NCBI RefSeq assembly: GCF_011813015.1 | Contig: NZ_QHLQ01000001.1 | Span: forward strand, 467,030-531,029 | From: Parasedimentitalea denitrificans | GTDB lineage: Bacteria; Pseudomonadota; Alphaproteobacteria; Rhodobacterales; Rhodobacteraceae | Reading direction: 5' to 3' | Length of the DNA stretch: 64,000 nt | Part shown: one piece after another, positions 10,307 to 19,205 of the stretch | Numbering within the stretch: position 1 is the first letter of the stretch | How the letters are laid out: each line of letters opens with the position of its first letter | Notes under the pieces: generated by a model | The model's input: the letters and a program-made list of their open reading frames with translations, nothing else | Database searches by the model: none | Told to the model about the DNA's origin: nothing | Position numbers and translations under genes: made by a program

Positions 10307-11827
10307 TCAGGCCATCAGTTCTTGGGCATCCAGGCCCGAAGCCAGATGCATAATGTTTTCTTCGGTAATCATGTCGCCCTCGACCACCCCGCCGATGCGT
10401 CCCTCGCGGACCACCAATACCCGGTCGCTAACCCCGATCAGTTCAGGCAGTTCAGACGAGATCACCACGATGCCCACGCCACTACGGGCCAGATCGCGCA
10501 GGATGCGGTGGATTTCAGCCTTGGCGCCGACGTCAACGCCGCGCGTGGGTTCATCCAAAAAGATGAGTTTGGGGTTCACCGACAGCATCTTGGCAATTGC
10601 GACCTTTTGCTGATTGCCACCCGACAGCGACGAAACTGAGTCTGACAGCTGACCGCATTTCAGGTTCAGCTTGTTGCCCAGTCTTTCGGCTTGCCCGTCC
10701 TCTAACTCGCGATTGATCAGCCCCAACGGACTGGCCACCTGTTCCAGTTTCAGGGCGGACACATTGTTAGAGATCGGCATATCCAGAAAGATACCATCGC
10801 CTTTGCGATCTTCGGACAGATAGACCATCCCAGCGGCAATACTGTCTTGATAATGTTTCAGATCAAGCGGCTCGCCATTCAGGCTAACGTCTCCGGAAAC
10901 ATCCCCGTCCAACCGGCAAATGCCTTTGACGATCTCGCTGCGCCCAGAGCCGATCAACCCGGCAATGCCGAGGATCTCACCCTTTTTCAGCTGGAACGAG
11001 ACATCGCTGAATCGTTTGTTATCCGTCAGCCCCTGCACATCGAGGATTATGTCTTCTGATTTATCTGCCAGCGCCTGCTTGTCCGGGTACAGGTTCTCGA
11101 TCACCCGGCCAACCATGGCGTTCACCACATCGGCGGGTTCAATTTCATCGACATTGCACGTGGTGATGTACTGACCATCGCGGAACACCGTTACCCGATC
11201 ACAGTTGTCAAAAATCTCGACCATACGGTGCGAGATGTAGATGATAGCTATGCCACTGTCGGCCAGCCGCCGCATGATACCAAACAGCACCTGCGCCTCT
11301 TTCTCGGTCAGCGCCGCAGTGGGCTCATCAAGGATCAAAACCTTACAATCCAGCGTCAGCGCCTTGGCGATCTCAACCAACTGCTGGTTCGAAATCGACA
11401 GGTCTCGCACCAGAACAGATGGATCAATGTCGCTCAACTGCCGGAACACATTGCGTGCCTTGGCTTCCAGACCTTTGTAATCCATCAGGAACGACCGACT
11501 AATATTGGTGGTCGACATGTATATGTTTTCGGCCACAGACACATCCGGGCATAGCGCAATCTCTTGATGCACAAATCCGATGCCCAGCTTCTGCGCCTTG
11601 GTCGGAGAACTGATCCGGACAGGTTTCCCATCCCAGACAATCTCTCCGCTGTCCGGTTTTAGAATGCCGTCGATGACATTCATCAGGGTGGACTTCCCTG
11701 CCCCATTTTCACCGGCCAATGCATGGATCTCACCACGACGCAGTTCAAAATCAACACCCCTAAGCGCGCGAATGGCGCCGAAGGATTTGCTGACATTTGA
11801 AATTCTGAGGATCACGTCATCTGGCAT
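10307..11827 (-). CDS. Ribose-type ABC transporter ATPase, double domain
   Basis: The 506-residue protein has two fused ABC domains, as in RbsA, AraG and MglA. The first has Walker [10 protein letters not shown] (about residue 40), a degenerate signature [12 protein letters not shown] and Walker [12 protein letters not shown]. The second has the atypical Walker [10 protein letters not shown], a canonical signature [12 protein letters not shown] and Walker [15 protein letters not shown]. Only one site is fully canonical, as usual in this subfamily. It energises uptake of the compound degraded by this operon. Confidence 0.92.
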   Translation of the reverse strand: MPDDVILRISNVSKSFGAIRALRGVDFELRRGEIHALAGENGAGKSTLMNVIDGILKPDSGEIVWDGKPVRISSPTKAQKLGIGFVHQEIALCPDVSVAENIYMSTTNISRSFLMDYKGLEAKARNVFRQLSDIDPSVLVRDLSISNQQLVEIAKALTLDCKVLILDEPTAALTEKEAQVLFGIMRRLADSGIAIIYISHRMVEIFDNCDRVTVFRDGQYITTCNVDEIEPADVVNAMVGRVIENLYPDKQALADKSEDIILDVQGLTDNKRFSDVSFQLKKGEILGIAGLIGSGRSEIVKGICRLDGDVSGDVSLNGEPLDLKHYQDSIAAGMVYLSEDRKGDGIFLDMPISNNVSALKLEQVASPLGLINRELEDGQAERLGNKLNLKCGQLSDSVSSLSGGNQQKVAIAKMLSVNPKLIFLDEPTRGVDVGAKAEIHRILRDLARSGVGIVVISSELPELIGVSDRVLVVREGRIGGVVEGDMITEENIMHLASGLDAQELMA

Positions 11828-11916
11828 GGTCGGGGTTCAGTCTGGTTGGGTTGCAGAAATTGGCAGGCCGCAGCATATTTGGGCAAGCGGCCCGCCAAGG
11901 ATGGTCAGAGTGGCAA

Positions 11917-12933
11917 TCAGCTAGGATCGCGACCGTCCATGTAGACATTCAGGTCAAAGCTGTCTGCATTTGCTTTGGTGATGACGGAGAAGCCGTTGTC
12001 AACAAAGGGGATCTGCATCGGGTTGTAACCCGAAACTTTATAGTCATTGAACGGATCAAAGACTTCGGAATGCGCTGCCAGGAAAGTGGACATGAAACCC
12101 ATGAACCCCTGCATGGCTTGGTTCGGGTTCAACGCCATATGGATGTTGCCCGCCTTGATATGCTCCAGCGTGGTTGGCGTAATATCCGCATGCATCACCA
12201 ACACATCTGCCTTGGCTTCCAGAATAGCGGCAACCGCACCTTCAGCCGAGCCTGCCTCGGGGATCCACAAAGCGCCCAGATTTGGGTTGGCTTGCAAGAT
12301 AGATGCGGTGGCGCGGTAGGCAGCGGTGCTATCCTGATTGGTGGCCTGACGACCGACCAGCTTCATGTTTGGATAGTGCTTTTCCATATAGGACAGCAGC
12401 GCAGTAACGCGCAGATCGTGGTTCGACTGACCCGGATTTTCCAAAACCGCAAATTCAGCACTGTCGCCAATCTGGCTTACGATCTCTTCAGCGGCGAACT
12501 TGGCCTCGGCCAGGTTGTCCGACGTGATATAGGCTGTCCGCTTTGACTTGGGTGAATCCGCAGCAAATGTTGCCACTTCGGTACCATTGTCGATTGCGCG
12601 GTCAATCGGTTCGATAAACGGGTCCGACTGCATTGGGTGAACCAAAATGCCAGCCGGCTGTTTGACCATATCCTGCTCAAACGAGGCGATTTGTTTGGTG
12701 ATGTCGTAATCCGGAGTACCTGAGAACACAGTCTCGCAGCCAAAGGCCTCGGCCGCCTGTTTGAACCCCTGATAGACCGGAACCCAATATGGGTGACCCG
12801 AGACCATCACGTTCATGATATATGTCTCTCCCGGTTCACAGCGCAGTCCGCCTTCGGCCTGTGCCGAAGAAACGGAAATAACCGAGGCCGTCATGGCGAG
12901 AGACGCCAGAATTCCAGTAACTTTATGCTTCAT
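11917..12933 (-). CDS. Periplasmic sugar/polyol-binding protein of ribose-type importer
   Basis: The 338-residue protein starts at 12933, where GGGAGGAG lies just upstream; the frame stays open about 50 codons further but without such a site. A signal peptide (MKHKVTGILASLAMTASVIS, cleavage after SAQA) is followed by a type I periplasmic-binding fold, with repeats such as QPAGILVHPMQSDP and ANPNLGALWIPEAGSAEG. It captures the substrate and delivers it to the permease. It is the first gene of the operon, so it is likely the most strongly expressed. The ligand is unknown, but the enzyme set suggests a sugar alcohol or a related short polyol. Confidence 0.88.
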   Translation of the reverse strand: MKHKVTGILASLAMTASVISVSSAQAEGGLRCEPGETYIMNVMVSGHPYWVPVYQGFKQAAEAFGCETVFSGTPDYDITKQIASFEQDMVKQPAGILVHPMQSDPFIEPIDRAIDNGTEVATFAADSPKSKRTAYITSDNLAEAKFAAEEIVSQIGDSAEFAVLENPGQSNHDLRVTALLSYMEKHYPNMKLVGRQATNQDSTAAYRATASILQANPNLGALWIPEAGSAEGAVAAILEAKADVLVMHADITPTTLEHIKAGNIHMALNPNQAMQGFMGFMSTFLAAHSEVFDPFNDYKVSGYNPMQIPFVDNGFSVITKANADSFDLNVYMDGRDPS

Positions 12934-12981
12934 CTTCTTACTCCTCCCTAGAGCATCTGAATTGAAGATCCTTTTCACAAT

Positions 12982-13025
12982 GGCACGAATGTGCCGGGTT
13001 GCGGTATTTATTTCAGATACCGCAA
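12982..13025. promoter_or_regulatory. Probable operator/promoter of the polyol operon
   Basis: Two inverted repeats lie 66-92 bp upstream of the binding-protein start: TTGCGGTAT-N9-ATACCGCAA (12999-13025, nine perfect base pairs per arm) and GGCAC-N4-GTGCC (12982-12995). A long interrupted palindrome in this place is what a SorC-family regulator would be expected to bind. Assignment to the regulator at 8302-9282 is inference. Confidence 0.6.
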
Positions 13026-13210
13026 GAAACTTCACACCTGATTGGTAGGAGGCAAAATAAGTTCGGTCAACGAACTGTTCAAAAAATATCAAATGGTGAA
13101 ATTTATTTCACGTCAAGGCATCGAAAGCACGTCTTGCGCATCAACGGCGCACCCACCCAATCATCATTTACTCGTTGGCTTTGCCCACCATAGTCGCAGG
13201 GCGGTCTTTT

Positions 13211-13936
13211 CTACCTGTTGCGGAGACTGCTGGCCTCTGGAACAGCCCTGGCAAGTTTTTCGGCCATTTCGGCATTAAAATGGGCAATCAGTGAATTCGA
13301 TAAACGTGGGGATTTATTGAGTGCTTTCTTTAGGCTGGCTCGATCCCAAGACAAGTAGATACTACCCTTCCTTGAGATAACGTCTGCCGACGCAGGCTGA
13401 TCACGTAGAAAAGAAATTTCACCAACAAACTTGCGAGCTTCGAGAGCATATTCCCCCTCTTCAACCGAAAGGACAGTTTCCCCGGAAAGCAAATAAAACA
13501 GATGTTTGGGAACTTCGTTCTTAATCGTCAGATGCAGATCTTCAGCCGCCTCTTTTTGTACGGCCAATCTGATAAGGGCGCGTACTTGGCCAGGATTAAG
13601 GCTGGGGAAATCCTCCATGCTCACCACATATTTTGGGGAGAGGCCAAATAGTGATCTTTCCCAAAGAAGCCTAAAGATCATTACGATGTTAACAGCTGCA
13701 ATAACTGAAGTGGCAGCGATTGCATCCCACAACGGCCCAGAGCTAATCAGAAAATAGTAGACAATATAGCACCCAGATCCGACCAGTATGTAAATCCTAA
13801 GCCAGAGATCATCTCGGGTGATTAACCCAACGATGTAGAAAGCCAACCCTGCGTGAACAAGTAGCGAAGTATTGAGTGGGGATATTTCCAGCATCAGTTG
13901 TGGCCCAAATTTTGGCAACGCAATCGCAGCGCCCAT
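13211..13936 (-). CDS. Membrane protein with cyclic-nucleotide-binding-like domain
   Basis: The 241-residue protein has about three transmembrane helices in its first 95 residues (for example SLLVHAGLAFYIVGLI and IYILVGSGCYIVYYFLI). A cytoplasmic beta-roll follows, which reads as a cyclic-nucleotide-binding domain (about residues 120-220, with FYLLSGETVLSVEEG and KFVGEISFLRDQP). The layout is like Popeye-domain proteins. The Arg that normally contacts the cyclic phosphate after GE is replaced (QPASADV), so ligand binding is doubtful. It is divergent from the Crp/Fnr-type gene and near a nucleotide cyclase gene. An inner start at 13894 is also possible. Confidence 0.6.
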   Translation of the reverse strand: MGAAIALPKFGPQLMLEISPLNTSLLVHAGLAFYIVGLITRDDLWLRIYILVGSGCYIVYYFLISSGPLWDAIAATSVIAAVNIVMIFRLLWERSLFGLSPKYVVSMEDFPSLNPGQVRALIRLAVQKEAAEDLHLTIKNEVPKHLFYLLSGETVLSVEEGEYALEARKFVGEISFLRDQPASADVISRKGSIYLSWDRASLKKALNKSPRLSNSLIAHFNAEMAEKLARAVPEASSLRNR

Positions 13937-14254
13937 ACAATGGCTTCTTCAACGCCGCATATCGCATTTGTCTTTTTGAATTCTGGTCTTGGCCTGACCG
14001 CATGTAGGTGCCAACAAATACAACCTATTCAACTGGGAAACCCCTGCATGTGCGCCAAACCAAGACCCATTTGCCCAAGCCTCATCAGGAACGACCAAGC
14101 AAATGTAACGTTGATATTTGCCATCTGAGAGGCGCGGTATGTAAAATAGATTACACAGTACAAAATAAACGGGGCAGAGTATGAACGAAAACGGAGTGGA
14201 AGAACTATGTGGAACTATTGGGTCATTTCTCATTCATTTGGCGGGAAGTGCTAG
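13937..14254. promoter_or_regulatory. Divergent promoter region with TGTAA-N6-TTACA site
   Basis: This 318-bp gap separates the membrane CNB gene from the Crp/Fnr-type gene. It holds a perfect inverted repeat TGTAA-AATAGA-TTACA at 14140-14155. A near-identical copy occurs at 14946-14961, just after the regulator gene. The half-site spacing is that of Crp/Fnr-family operators. Nothing else coding was found here. Confidence 0.6.
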
Positions 14255-14950
14255 ATGTTCGACCCGGACGTAAAGCAAGCACCGGAGCAAGGCGGTTTTT
14301 TCACCAGTCTCTCAAACCAAGTGCAGCATGAACTCGCAGAGGTCCAAACAGAGGTTTGCCTCAAGGCCAACCAGTTCCTTTTTCACCAAGGAGATGAGGC
14401 CAACGCGGTTTACGTTGTCCAGGCAGGTACGCTCGAGGTCAGTGCCGTGTCCGAAGCGGGCAAGAAACTGTCACTCAATATTCTGCGCCCTGGCGAGCTG
14501 TTTGGTGAGAACGCCCTGAGCGATGGCGGTCTGCGCACCGCTTCAGTCTCAGCGCTTGAAAGCAGCGTTATTGCGAAATTTCAAACCGAAGATCTATTTG
14601 ATTTGATGCGCCGGAAGCCTGACGTGGCAATTGAGCTTATGAAGCTGGCGATCAAGCGGTTTCAGTGGGTCAGTTCGCAGTTGGAAACATTTACTTTTCT
14701 TCCCCTCAACATGCGCTTGGCTAGGCGCATTCTTCATCTGTCCGGAAAACTGCCAGATCAACGTGACAGACTGTTCTTTAGTCAGGTGGAATTAGCTGAA
14801 CATTCTGGTGCGACCCGCGAGGCGGTGGCAAATATTCTGGCTGTTTGGAAAAGCCGCGGGCTGATTGAGACTGGCCGAGGACACATCAGAATACTGGACC
14901 ACGAGGGTATAAAAAAAGTGGCCTATGAAACCGAATGGGGGGCTTTGTAA
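14255..14950 (+). CDS. Crp/Fnr-family transcriptional regulator
   Basis: The 231-residue protein has an N-terminal cyclic-nucleotide-binding fold (residues about 15-130). Its phosphate-binding cassette looks intact: LFGENALSDGGLRTASV carries the GE pair and the Arg. A long dimerisation helix follows, then a winged helix (residues about 165-220, with SQVELAEHSGATREAVANIL). No N-terminal Cys cluster for an Fe-S centre is present, so it is not an FNR-type oxygen sensor. It may sense a cyclic nucleotide made by the cyclase at 19198-19995. Matching TGTAA-N6-TTACA sites before and directly after the gene suggest autoregulation and control of the exporter gene downstream. Confidence 0.82.
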   Translation: MFDPDVKQAPEQGGFFTSLSNQVQHELAEVQTEVCLKANQFLFHQGDEANAVYVVQAGTLEVSAVSEAGKKLSLNILRPGELFGENALSDGGLRTASVSALESSVIAKFQTEDLFDLMRRKPDVAIELMKLAIKRFQWVSSQLETFTFLPLNMRLARRILHLSGKLPDQRDRLFFSQVELAEHSGATREAVANILAVWKSRGLIETGRGHIRILDHEGIKKVAYETEWGAL

Positions 14951-14961
14951 AGTAGATTACA
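14946..14961. promoter_or_regulatory. Second TGTAA-N6-TTACA site
   Basis: The sequence TGTAAAGTAGATTACA is a perfect 5-bp-arm inverted repeat. It overlaps the stop codon of the Crp/Fnr-type gene and lies about 80 bp before the LysE-type exporter start. It shares 15 of 16 bases with the site at 14140-14155. This makes the exporter gene a likely target of the regulator. Confidence 0.6.
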
Positions 14962-15036
14962 TATCCGGTGCCGGGCGCCATTCATAGTTCGTTCAGACGT
15001 GCAGGTTGCACCTGCTTCCCCTGATTGGACCAAACT

Positions 15037-15642
15037 ATGCCCTTCGATATATGGATCTCCTTTGTTGCCACCTACTTTGCGATAACTGTTATCCCCGGCC
15101 CCAGTGTGTTCATGGTGACCTCTCAGGCATTGACCAATGGGCGCCCTGCAGCAATTAAGTGCGCGCTTGGTGACGTTGCCGGCGACACCATATTGCTTGT
15201 CGGCTCTATGTTCGGGATATCCTTGCTCTTGGCGAGCTATCCGCAGACGTTTTCTGTGTTGAAGTGGACCGGGGTGGTTTGCGTTTTTGCCTTGGGCCTG
15301 CAGAAAATTGCGATCTCTTTTACATCGGCCGACCCGAAAGCGGCCCGGCCAGATCGCGCCGCTGCATTGGGGTTTGCAACAGGTCTAAGCAACCCTAAAG
15401 CAATGGCCTTTTATGTCGCTTTGCTGCCAAGCTTTATTGATCCTGACAGGAGCCTGTTTGCGCAGTCATCCGTCCTGATGGTTACGGCAGCTTGTGTCGG
15501 CATAGCTTGCCTTGTCGGCTACGCTTTTCTTGCTGGCTTTGCCCACTTCCTGCTGGCGAAGCCTCAGATGAAAAGCCGCGCCGATTTAAGCTGCGGTCTG
15601 TGTTTGGTCGCATTGGGTGCAGTCCTGGGCTGGACAAGATAG
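15037..15642 (+). CDS. LysE/RhtB-family exporter
   Basis: The 201-residue integral membrane protein shows about six hydrophobic segments and the LysE-family N-terminus (FAITVIPGPSVFMV, and later GDVAGDTILLVGS). ATG at 15037 is preferred to the upstream TTG at 15025 because it gives the normal N-terminus. The family exports amino acids, homoserine lactones or related amines. It lies between the Crp/Fnr-type gene and a PLP decarboxylase, so it could export the amine product or the amino acid precursor; that link is inference. Confidence 0.85.
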   Translation: MPFDIWISFVATYFAITVIPGPSVFMVTSQALTNGRPAAIKCALGDVAGDTILLVGSMFGISLLLASYPQTFSVLKWTGVVCVFALGLQKIAISFTSADPKAARPDRAAALGFATGLSNPKAMAFYVALLPSFIDPDRSLFAQSSVLMVTAACVGIACLVGYAFLAGFAHFLLAKPQMKSRADLSCGLCLVALGAVLGWTR

Positions 15643-15840
15643 GGTTGCTCCACGCCCTTCACCATTGACAATGACGGGTTTTAATTTTGGGAAACTAGAG
15701 TATTATCATTGATTTAAAGGAGGATTGTCATTCAAAACCAAGTCGCTTTTTGATGGTATTCTAACGACCTAGACAAGTCGTAATAATTTCACTACCGTCA
15801 TCCGCGCTACTTGTTTTAACTATACTTCTGGTAGAGTTTT

Positions 15841-18165
15841 ATGACCCGCGCCCCCTTGAATGATGCTCTTTTAAAGGAATTAGGACAGTTTCACCTTCGT
15901 GACAGGTCCGGGGAACTAGGTTTGAACCGACCTGGGTCAAATGTACCGGAAACCTGGTTTCTGGGACCAAATGCTGAGAACAGCACATGGATGTCCCGAT
16001 TGGTGGAAATGGCGCTGCATGGCAATTACTCCTACCGCCAAGAATATGCCAAAAATGACCCGCCTATTTTCGACCTTAACGAAATGGCTGGCGAGAAAAG
16101 AGAAGCGTTTGATCAGTCACAGGCGCTTTTGGAGAACCGCCTGAATGAGTTACTGGGTCACCTCAAGGGCTCTATCCCGTTGGCCAGTTATCGAAACCAA
16201 TCACACATGTACTGGGACGTGTCTCTTCCGGGCGTGATTGGGTACATCGCGGCATTGCTCTTTAACCAAAACAATGTCGCGGCAGAAGCTTCGCCGGTTA
16301 CCACGATGCTGGAGATCAAGGTCTGTGACGACCTGTGTCGCATGCTTGGTTATTCTCTTCCAACGCAGGATGAAGTGGCCGATGGTGCGCTGAAGCCATG
16401 GGGCCATATCTGCTGTGATGGATCAGTTGCCAACGCAGAAAGCATCTGGGCGGCGCGAAATGCCAAGTACTTGCCCATTGCATTCGCAGAAGCCCTGCGC
16501 AACGAGCCTTCACTGGCGTGTGCATCGAACCTTACCGTTCAACTCCTTGATGGCAAACGCAGCCGGTTTCTGGCGCTGGATAACTGGCAGTTGCTGAACC
16601 TACCACTTGACGAAGTTGTCGGCCTTGCGCCTCGGATATGCAAAACAATGGGCATCAGCCCGGAGGCTCTGACAGAGGTCCTTGGCAACTATTCGGTGCA
16701 GTCACTTGGATTGGTGGAATTCCACCGCAGATTTTTGCCGGACGTCCCCGCCCCCGTCATCATGGCCCCCTCACCTGCGCATTATTCCTGGCCCAAGGGC
16801 ATGGCCTTGGTTGGTCTGGGGCGTCAGTCGATGCGGGTTGTCGCGGTGGATCTGGATGCCCGGATGGATATGGTTGCGCTACGCAGGCAGTTGGACAAAT
16901 GCTTGGCTGAACGACAACCAGTCATGCAAGTTGTTGCTGTCATCGGCACCACCGAGGAAAGTGCCGTTGACCCGCTGCATGACATCCTGAAAATCCGGGA
17001 AGAGTATCGTCAGCTAGGGATGGAATTTTCGGTTCATGCGGATGCGGCTTGGGGCGGGTATTTCGCTTCGATGTTGCGCGAACCCTTGGCCAATCCTGAA
17101 GACTCTGCGGGTTCGCCATCAAGTCACAATCTAACGAACCTTGTCCCCGCTGGATCGGATGCAAAGCAAGACTTGTTTACCTATGACGGGCTGGCAGTGG
17201 GGATGCACATGAGTGACTATGTGCGACGCCAGTACAGAGCCTTGCAACACGCTGATACCATCACTGTTGACCCTCACAAGGCTGGTTTCATCCCATACCC
17301 AGCCGGTGCGCTGTGCTATAGGAATGGCGCAACTAGAGATCTCATCGCGTTCACCGCACCTGTAGTTTATCACGGCGGGGTAGACCCAACGACTGGTGTC
17401 TATGGCATTGAAGGATCGAAACCAGGGGCTGCTGCGGCGGCTGTCTGGTTGTCCCATAGTGTCATCCGCACTGATCAATCGGGATATGGTCGGCTGTTGG
17501 GACGTTGCATTTTCAACAGTAAACGGCTGTACGCCTCACTCTTTCAGCTCGCGGCTGAGCATCCAACTGTTACGGTCACTCCGCTGCAAAGACTGCCGGC
17601 GGAAAAGGCTGGCGGTACGCCGTTTGAGATCGAAGAACAAAAACACATCCTTGCTAGATCTGTCGCGCCACGATCCAATTCGCAACTGCTGAGTGTTTTC
17701 GAAAGCCGTCCAGAGGTGTTCGAACTATTCCGCGAGTCCGGGTCAGATCAGAGTATCGTGACCTATGCGTTCAATTTCAGAACTGCCGAAGGTGAAAATT
17801 CTGACTTGCAGCTGATGAATGACATGAACCTGGATATATTTCAGCAACTTAGCATACAGTCCTATAACGGCGGACATGTTCCCAACGCAGAGATGTTTGT
17901 AACGTCATCAGAGTTTTCTCCCGACACGTTTGGCCAGGATTTTGTTGATCACTACGCACAGCGTTGTGGCGTCACACCTAGCAAAGGAATGGGTTTGGTC
18001 TATCTGATTTCAACAACGCAGAATCCATGGCTGACCGAAACCATGCACAACAAAAAATCCGAGAACGGAAACATGCTGCCAGAATTGATGAAAGTACTAT
18101 CTCGGGCCGCTGAGAAAGCCGCCCAAAAGGTAATCAGGCGTCACGGACTGGGCGAACCTGGATAA
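15841..18165 (+). CDS. Large group II PLP-dependent decarboxylase
   Basis: The 774-residue protein is of the glutamate/aromatic amino acid decarboxylase superfamily but is much longer than the usual 480 residues. The PLP-binding Lys is in TVDPHKAGF (Lys480) and the Asp that pairs with the pyridine nitrogen is in VHADAAWGG (Asp401). The extra length is about 80 residues before the core and a C-terminal extension after residue 600. It would decarboxylate an amino acid to an amine in the cytoplasm. It begins a three-gene run with the unknown 335-residue protein (32 bp downstream) and the cyclase. An AAAGGAGG at 15718-15725 is over 110 bp before the ATG and cannot be its ribosome-binding site. 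Confidence 0.8.
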   Translation: MTRAPLNDALLKELGQFHLRDRSGELGLNRPGSNVPETWFLGPNAENSTWMSRLVEMALHGNYSYRQEYAKNDPPIFDLNEMAGEKREAFDQSQALLENRLNELLGHLKGSIPLASYRNQSHMYWDVSLPGVIGYIAALLFNQNNVAAEASPVTTMLEIKVCDDLCRMLGYSLPTQDEVADGALKPWGHICCDGSVANAESIWAARNAKYLPIAFAEALRNEPSLACASNLTVQLLDGKRSRFLALDNWQLLNLPLDEVVGLAPRICKTMGISPEALTEVLGNYSVQSLGLVEFHRRFLPDVPAPVIMAPSPAHYSWPKGMALVGLGRQSMRVVAVDLDARMDMVALRRQLDKCLAERQPVMQVVAVIGTTEESAVDPLHDILKIREEYRQLGMEFSVHADAAWGGYFASMLREPLANPEDSAGSPSSHNLTNLVPAGSDAKQDLFTYDGLAVGMHMSDYVRRQYRALQHADTITVDPHKAGFIPYPAGALCYRNGATRDLIAFTAPVVYHGGVDPTTGVYGIEGSKPGAAAAAVWLSHSVIRTDQSGYGRLLGRCIFNSKRLYASLFQLAAEHPTVTVTPLQRLPAEKAGGTPFEIEEQKHILARSVAPRSNSQLLSVFESRPEVFELFRESGSDQSIVTYAFNFRTAEGENSDLQLMNDMNLDIFQQLSIQSYNGGHVPNAEMFVTSSEFSPDTFGQDFVDHYAQRCGVTPSKGMGLVYLISTTQNPWLTETMHNKKSENGNMLPELMKVLSRAAEKAAQKVIRRHGLGEPG

Positions 18166-18197
18166 GTTTGTTTCTGCGCTGAAAAAGGAGTGAGTTC

Positions 18198-19205
18198 ATG
18201 GAGCATGGGGCCTGTCACGAGAATGATGACTATTCAAACACTGCGCTCAATTTGAACAAGCCAAAATTTGTGACCAACATGCGCCACCAGCACGCTCTGG
18301 TTTTGGTTGGACGTGACACGATTTTTGGCGTCCATATGACGCAATATCATCATGAAGAACACAAATATCAGATGATTTTGGAGCTGGAGCTTCCTGAAGA
18401 GGTGAGGAAGATCTATCGTGATCTGAGACAAACCTGGCCCGAGATGGCATTTGTTCTGTGCAATGCTGAGTCCGATTTATTTATGGTGCCCGAGATCGGC
18501 GGCGGGTCGATAGCCAGTTTTCGGGCGAATATATTCATGGGCCTGTTCCCGTTGGACAAATTGTTACCAGAGGAGGAAGAGAACGAACATTTCTTTCCCT
18601 GGGCTCCTTCGATTGTCAAACCCCTAAATGACGTTGAATTTGAGGTGACAGTCAAACGTGTCGTTCAATTTCGCCCATTCAACCACCAGGAAATTTTGCC
18701 GAAATTTGCCAATTACTATGTCTGGGGAGACGGCAATGAAGCGCATATGACACATTGGCAAACCGCGCATCTGGCAAGTGGCCCGTTTGACGCTCCTGCA
18801 TTTGGTCCCGACTATGATCATATTATGACGCTCAAACACGCCCCAAACTGGCTGGATGCGCCGTTGCTGAAGGCCGGCGTCTCAGTGAGCGTTCCGGCAA
18901 TCAAGTTGCGAAATGCAACAAAGAAGAAAAAGCCAGATATACCACAGGTCCGCCCTTTCAAACATGATGGCAAGATCGAAGTCCTGTATCGCGGAATAGG
19001 ACAGCCCTATGAGGTCGTAGCTGGGTACACATATGTCTTTGGCCCACAAGTCGCTAGCAGCCCATCGACGATACCAGAACTCGATCCGTCAGTGACCACG
19101 TCGAACAGTCCTGACCAAATGATGTTCATGCCAGCCACCCCCAAGGAATACTGGGCAGATGCGAGGCTATCCTCGAATATAAAGGACGGGTTCAAGGATG
19201 AATGA
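18198..19205 (+). CDS. Unknown 335-residue protein
   Basis: I do not recognise this protein. It starts after a good ribosome-binding site (AAAAAGGAG). It has a His-rich N-terminal third (HMTQYHHEEHKYQMILELEL, about residues 52-71), several Trp/Phe-rich acidic segments, a Lys-rich stretch (NATKKKKPDIP), and no clear signal peptide or membrane helix. The gene overlaps the cyclase start by 8 bp (18198-19205 and 19198-19995), so the two are translationally coupled and may work together. The His clusters could bind metal, but this is only a guess. Confidence 0.7.
   Translation: MEHGACHENDDYSNTALNLNKPKFVTNMRHQHALVLVGRDTIFGVHMTQYHHEEHKYQMILELELPEEVRKIYRDLRQTWPEMAFVLCNAESDLFMVPEIGGGSIASFRANIFMGLFPLDKLLPEEEENEHFFPWAPSIVKPLNDVEFEVTVKRVVQFRPFNHQEILPKFANYYVWGDGNEAHMTHWQTAHLASGPFDAPAFGPDYDHIMTLKHAPNWLDAPLLKAGVSVSVPAIKLRNATKKKKPDIPQVRPFKHDGKIEVLYRGIGQPYEVVAGYTYVFGPQVASSPSTIPELDPSVTTSNSPDQMMFMPATPKEYWADARLSSNIKDGFKDE

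Noticed and set aside
3203..13025. Autoinducer-2 (lsr) operon
   Set aside because: An FGGY kinase, LsrF-type aldolase, SorC regulator and ribose-type importer are also the lsr parts, but a single permease gene, a GlpD-like dehydrogenase and no LsrG favour polyol use.
15718..15772. Leader peptide before the PLP decarboxylase
   Set aside because: A TTG-started 15-codon frame follows AAAGGAGG, but it has no run of regulatory codons and no attenuator with a U tract is seen.
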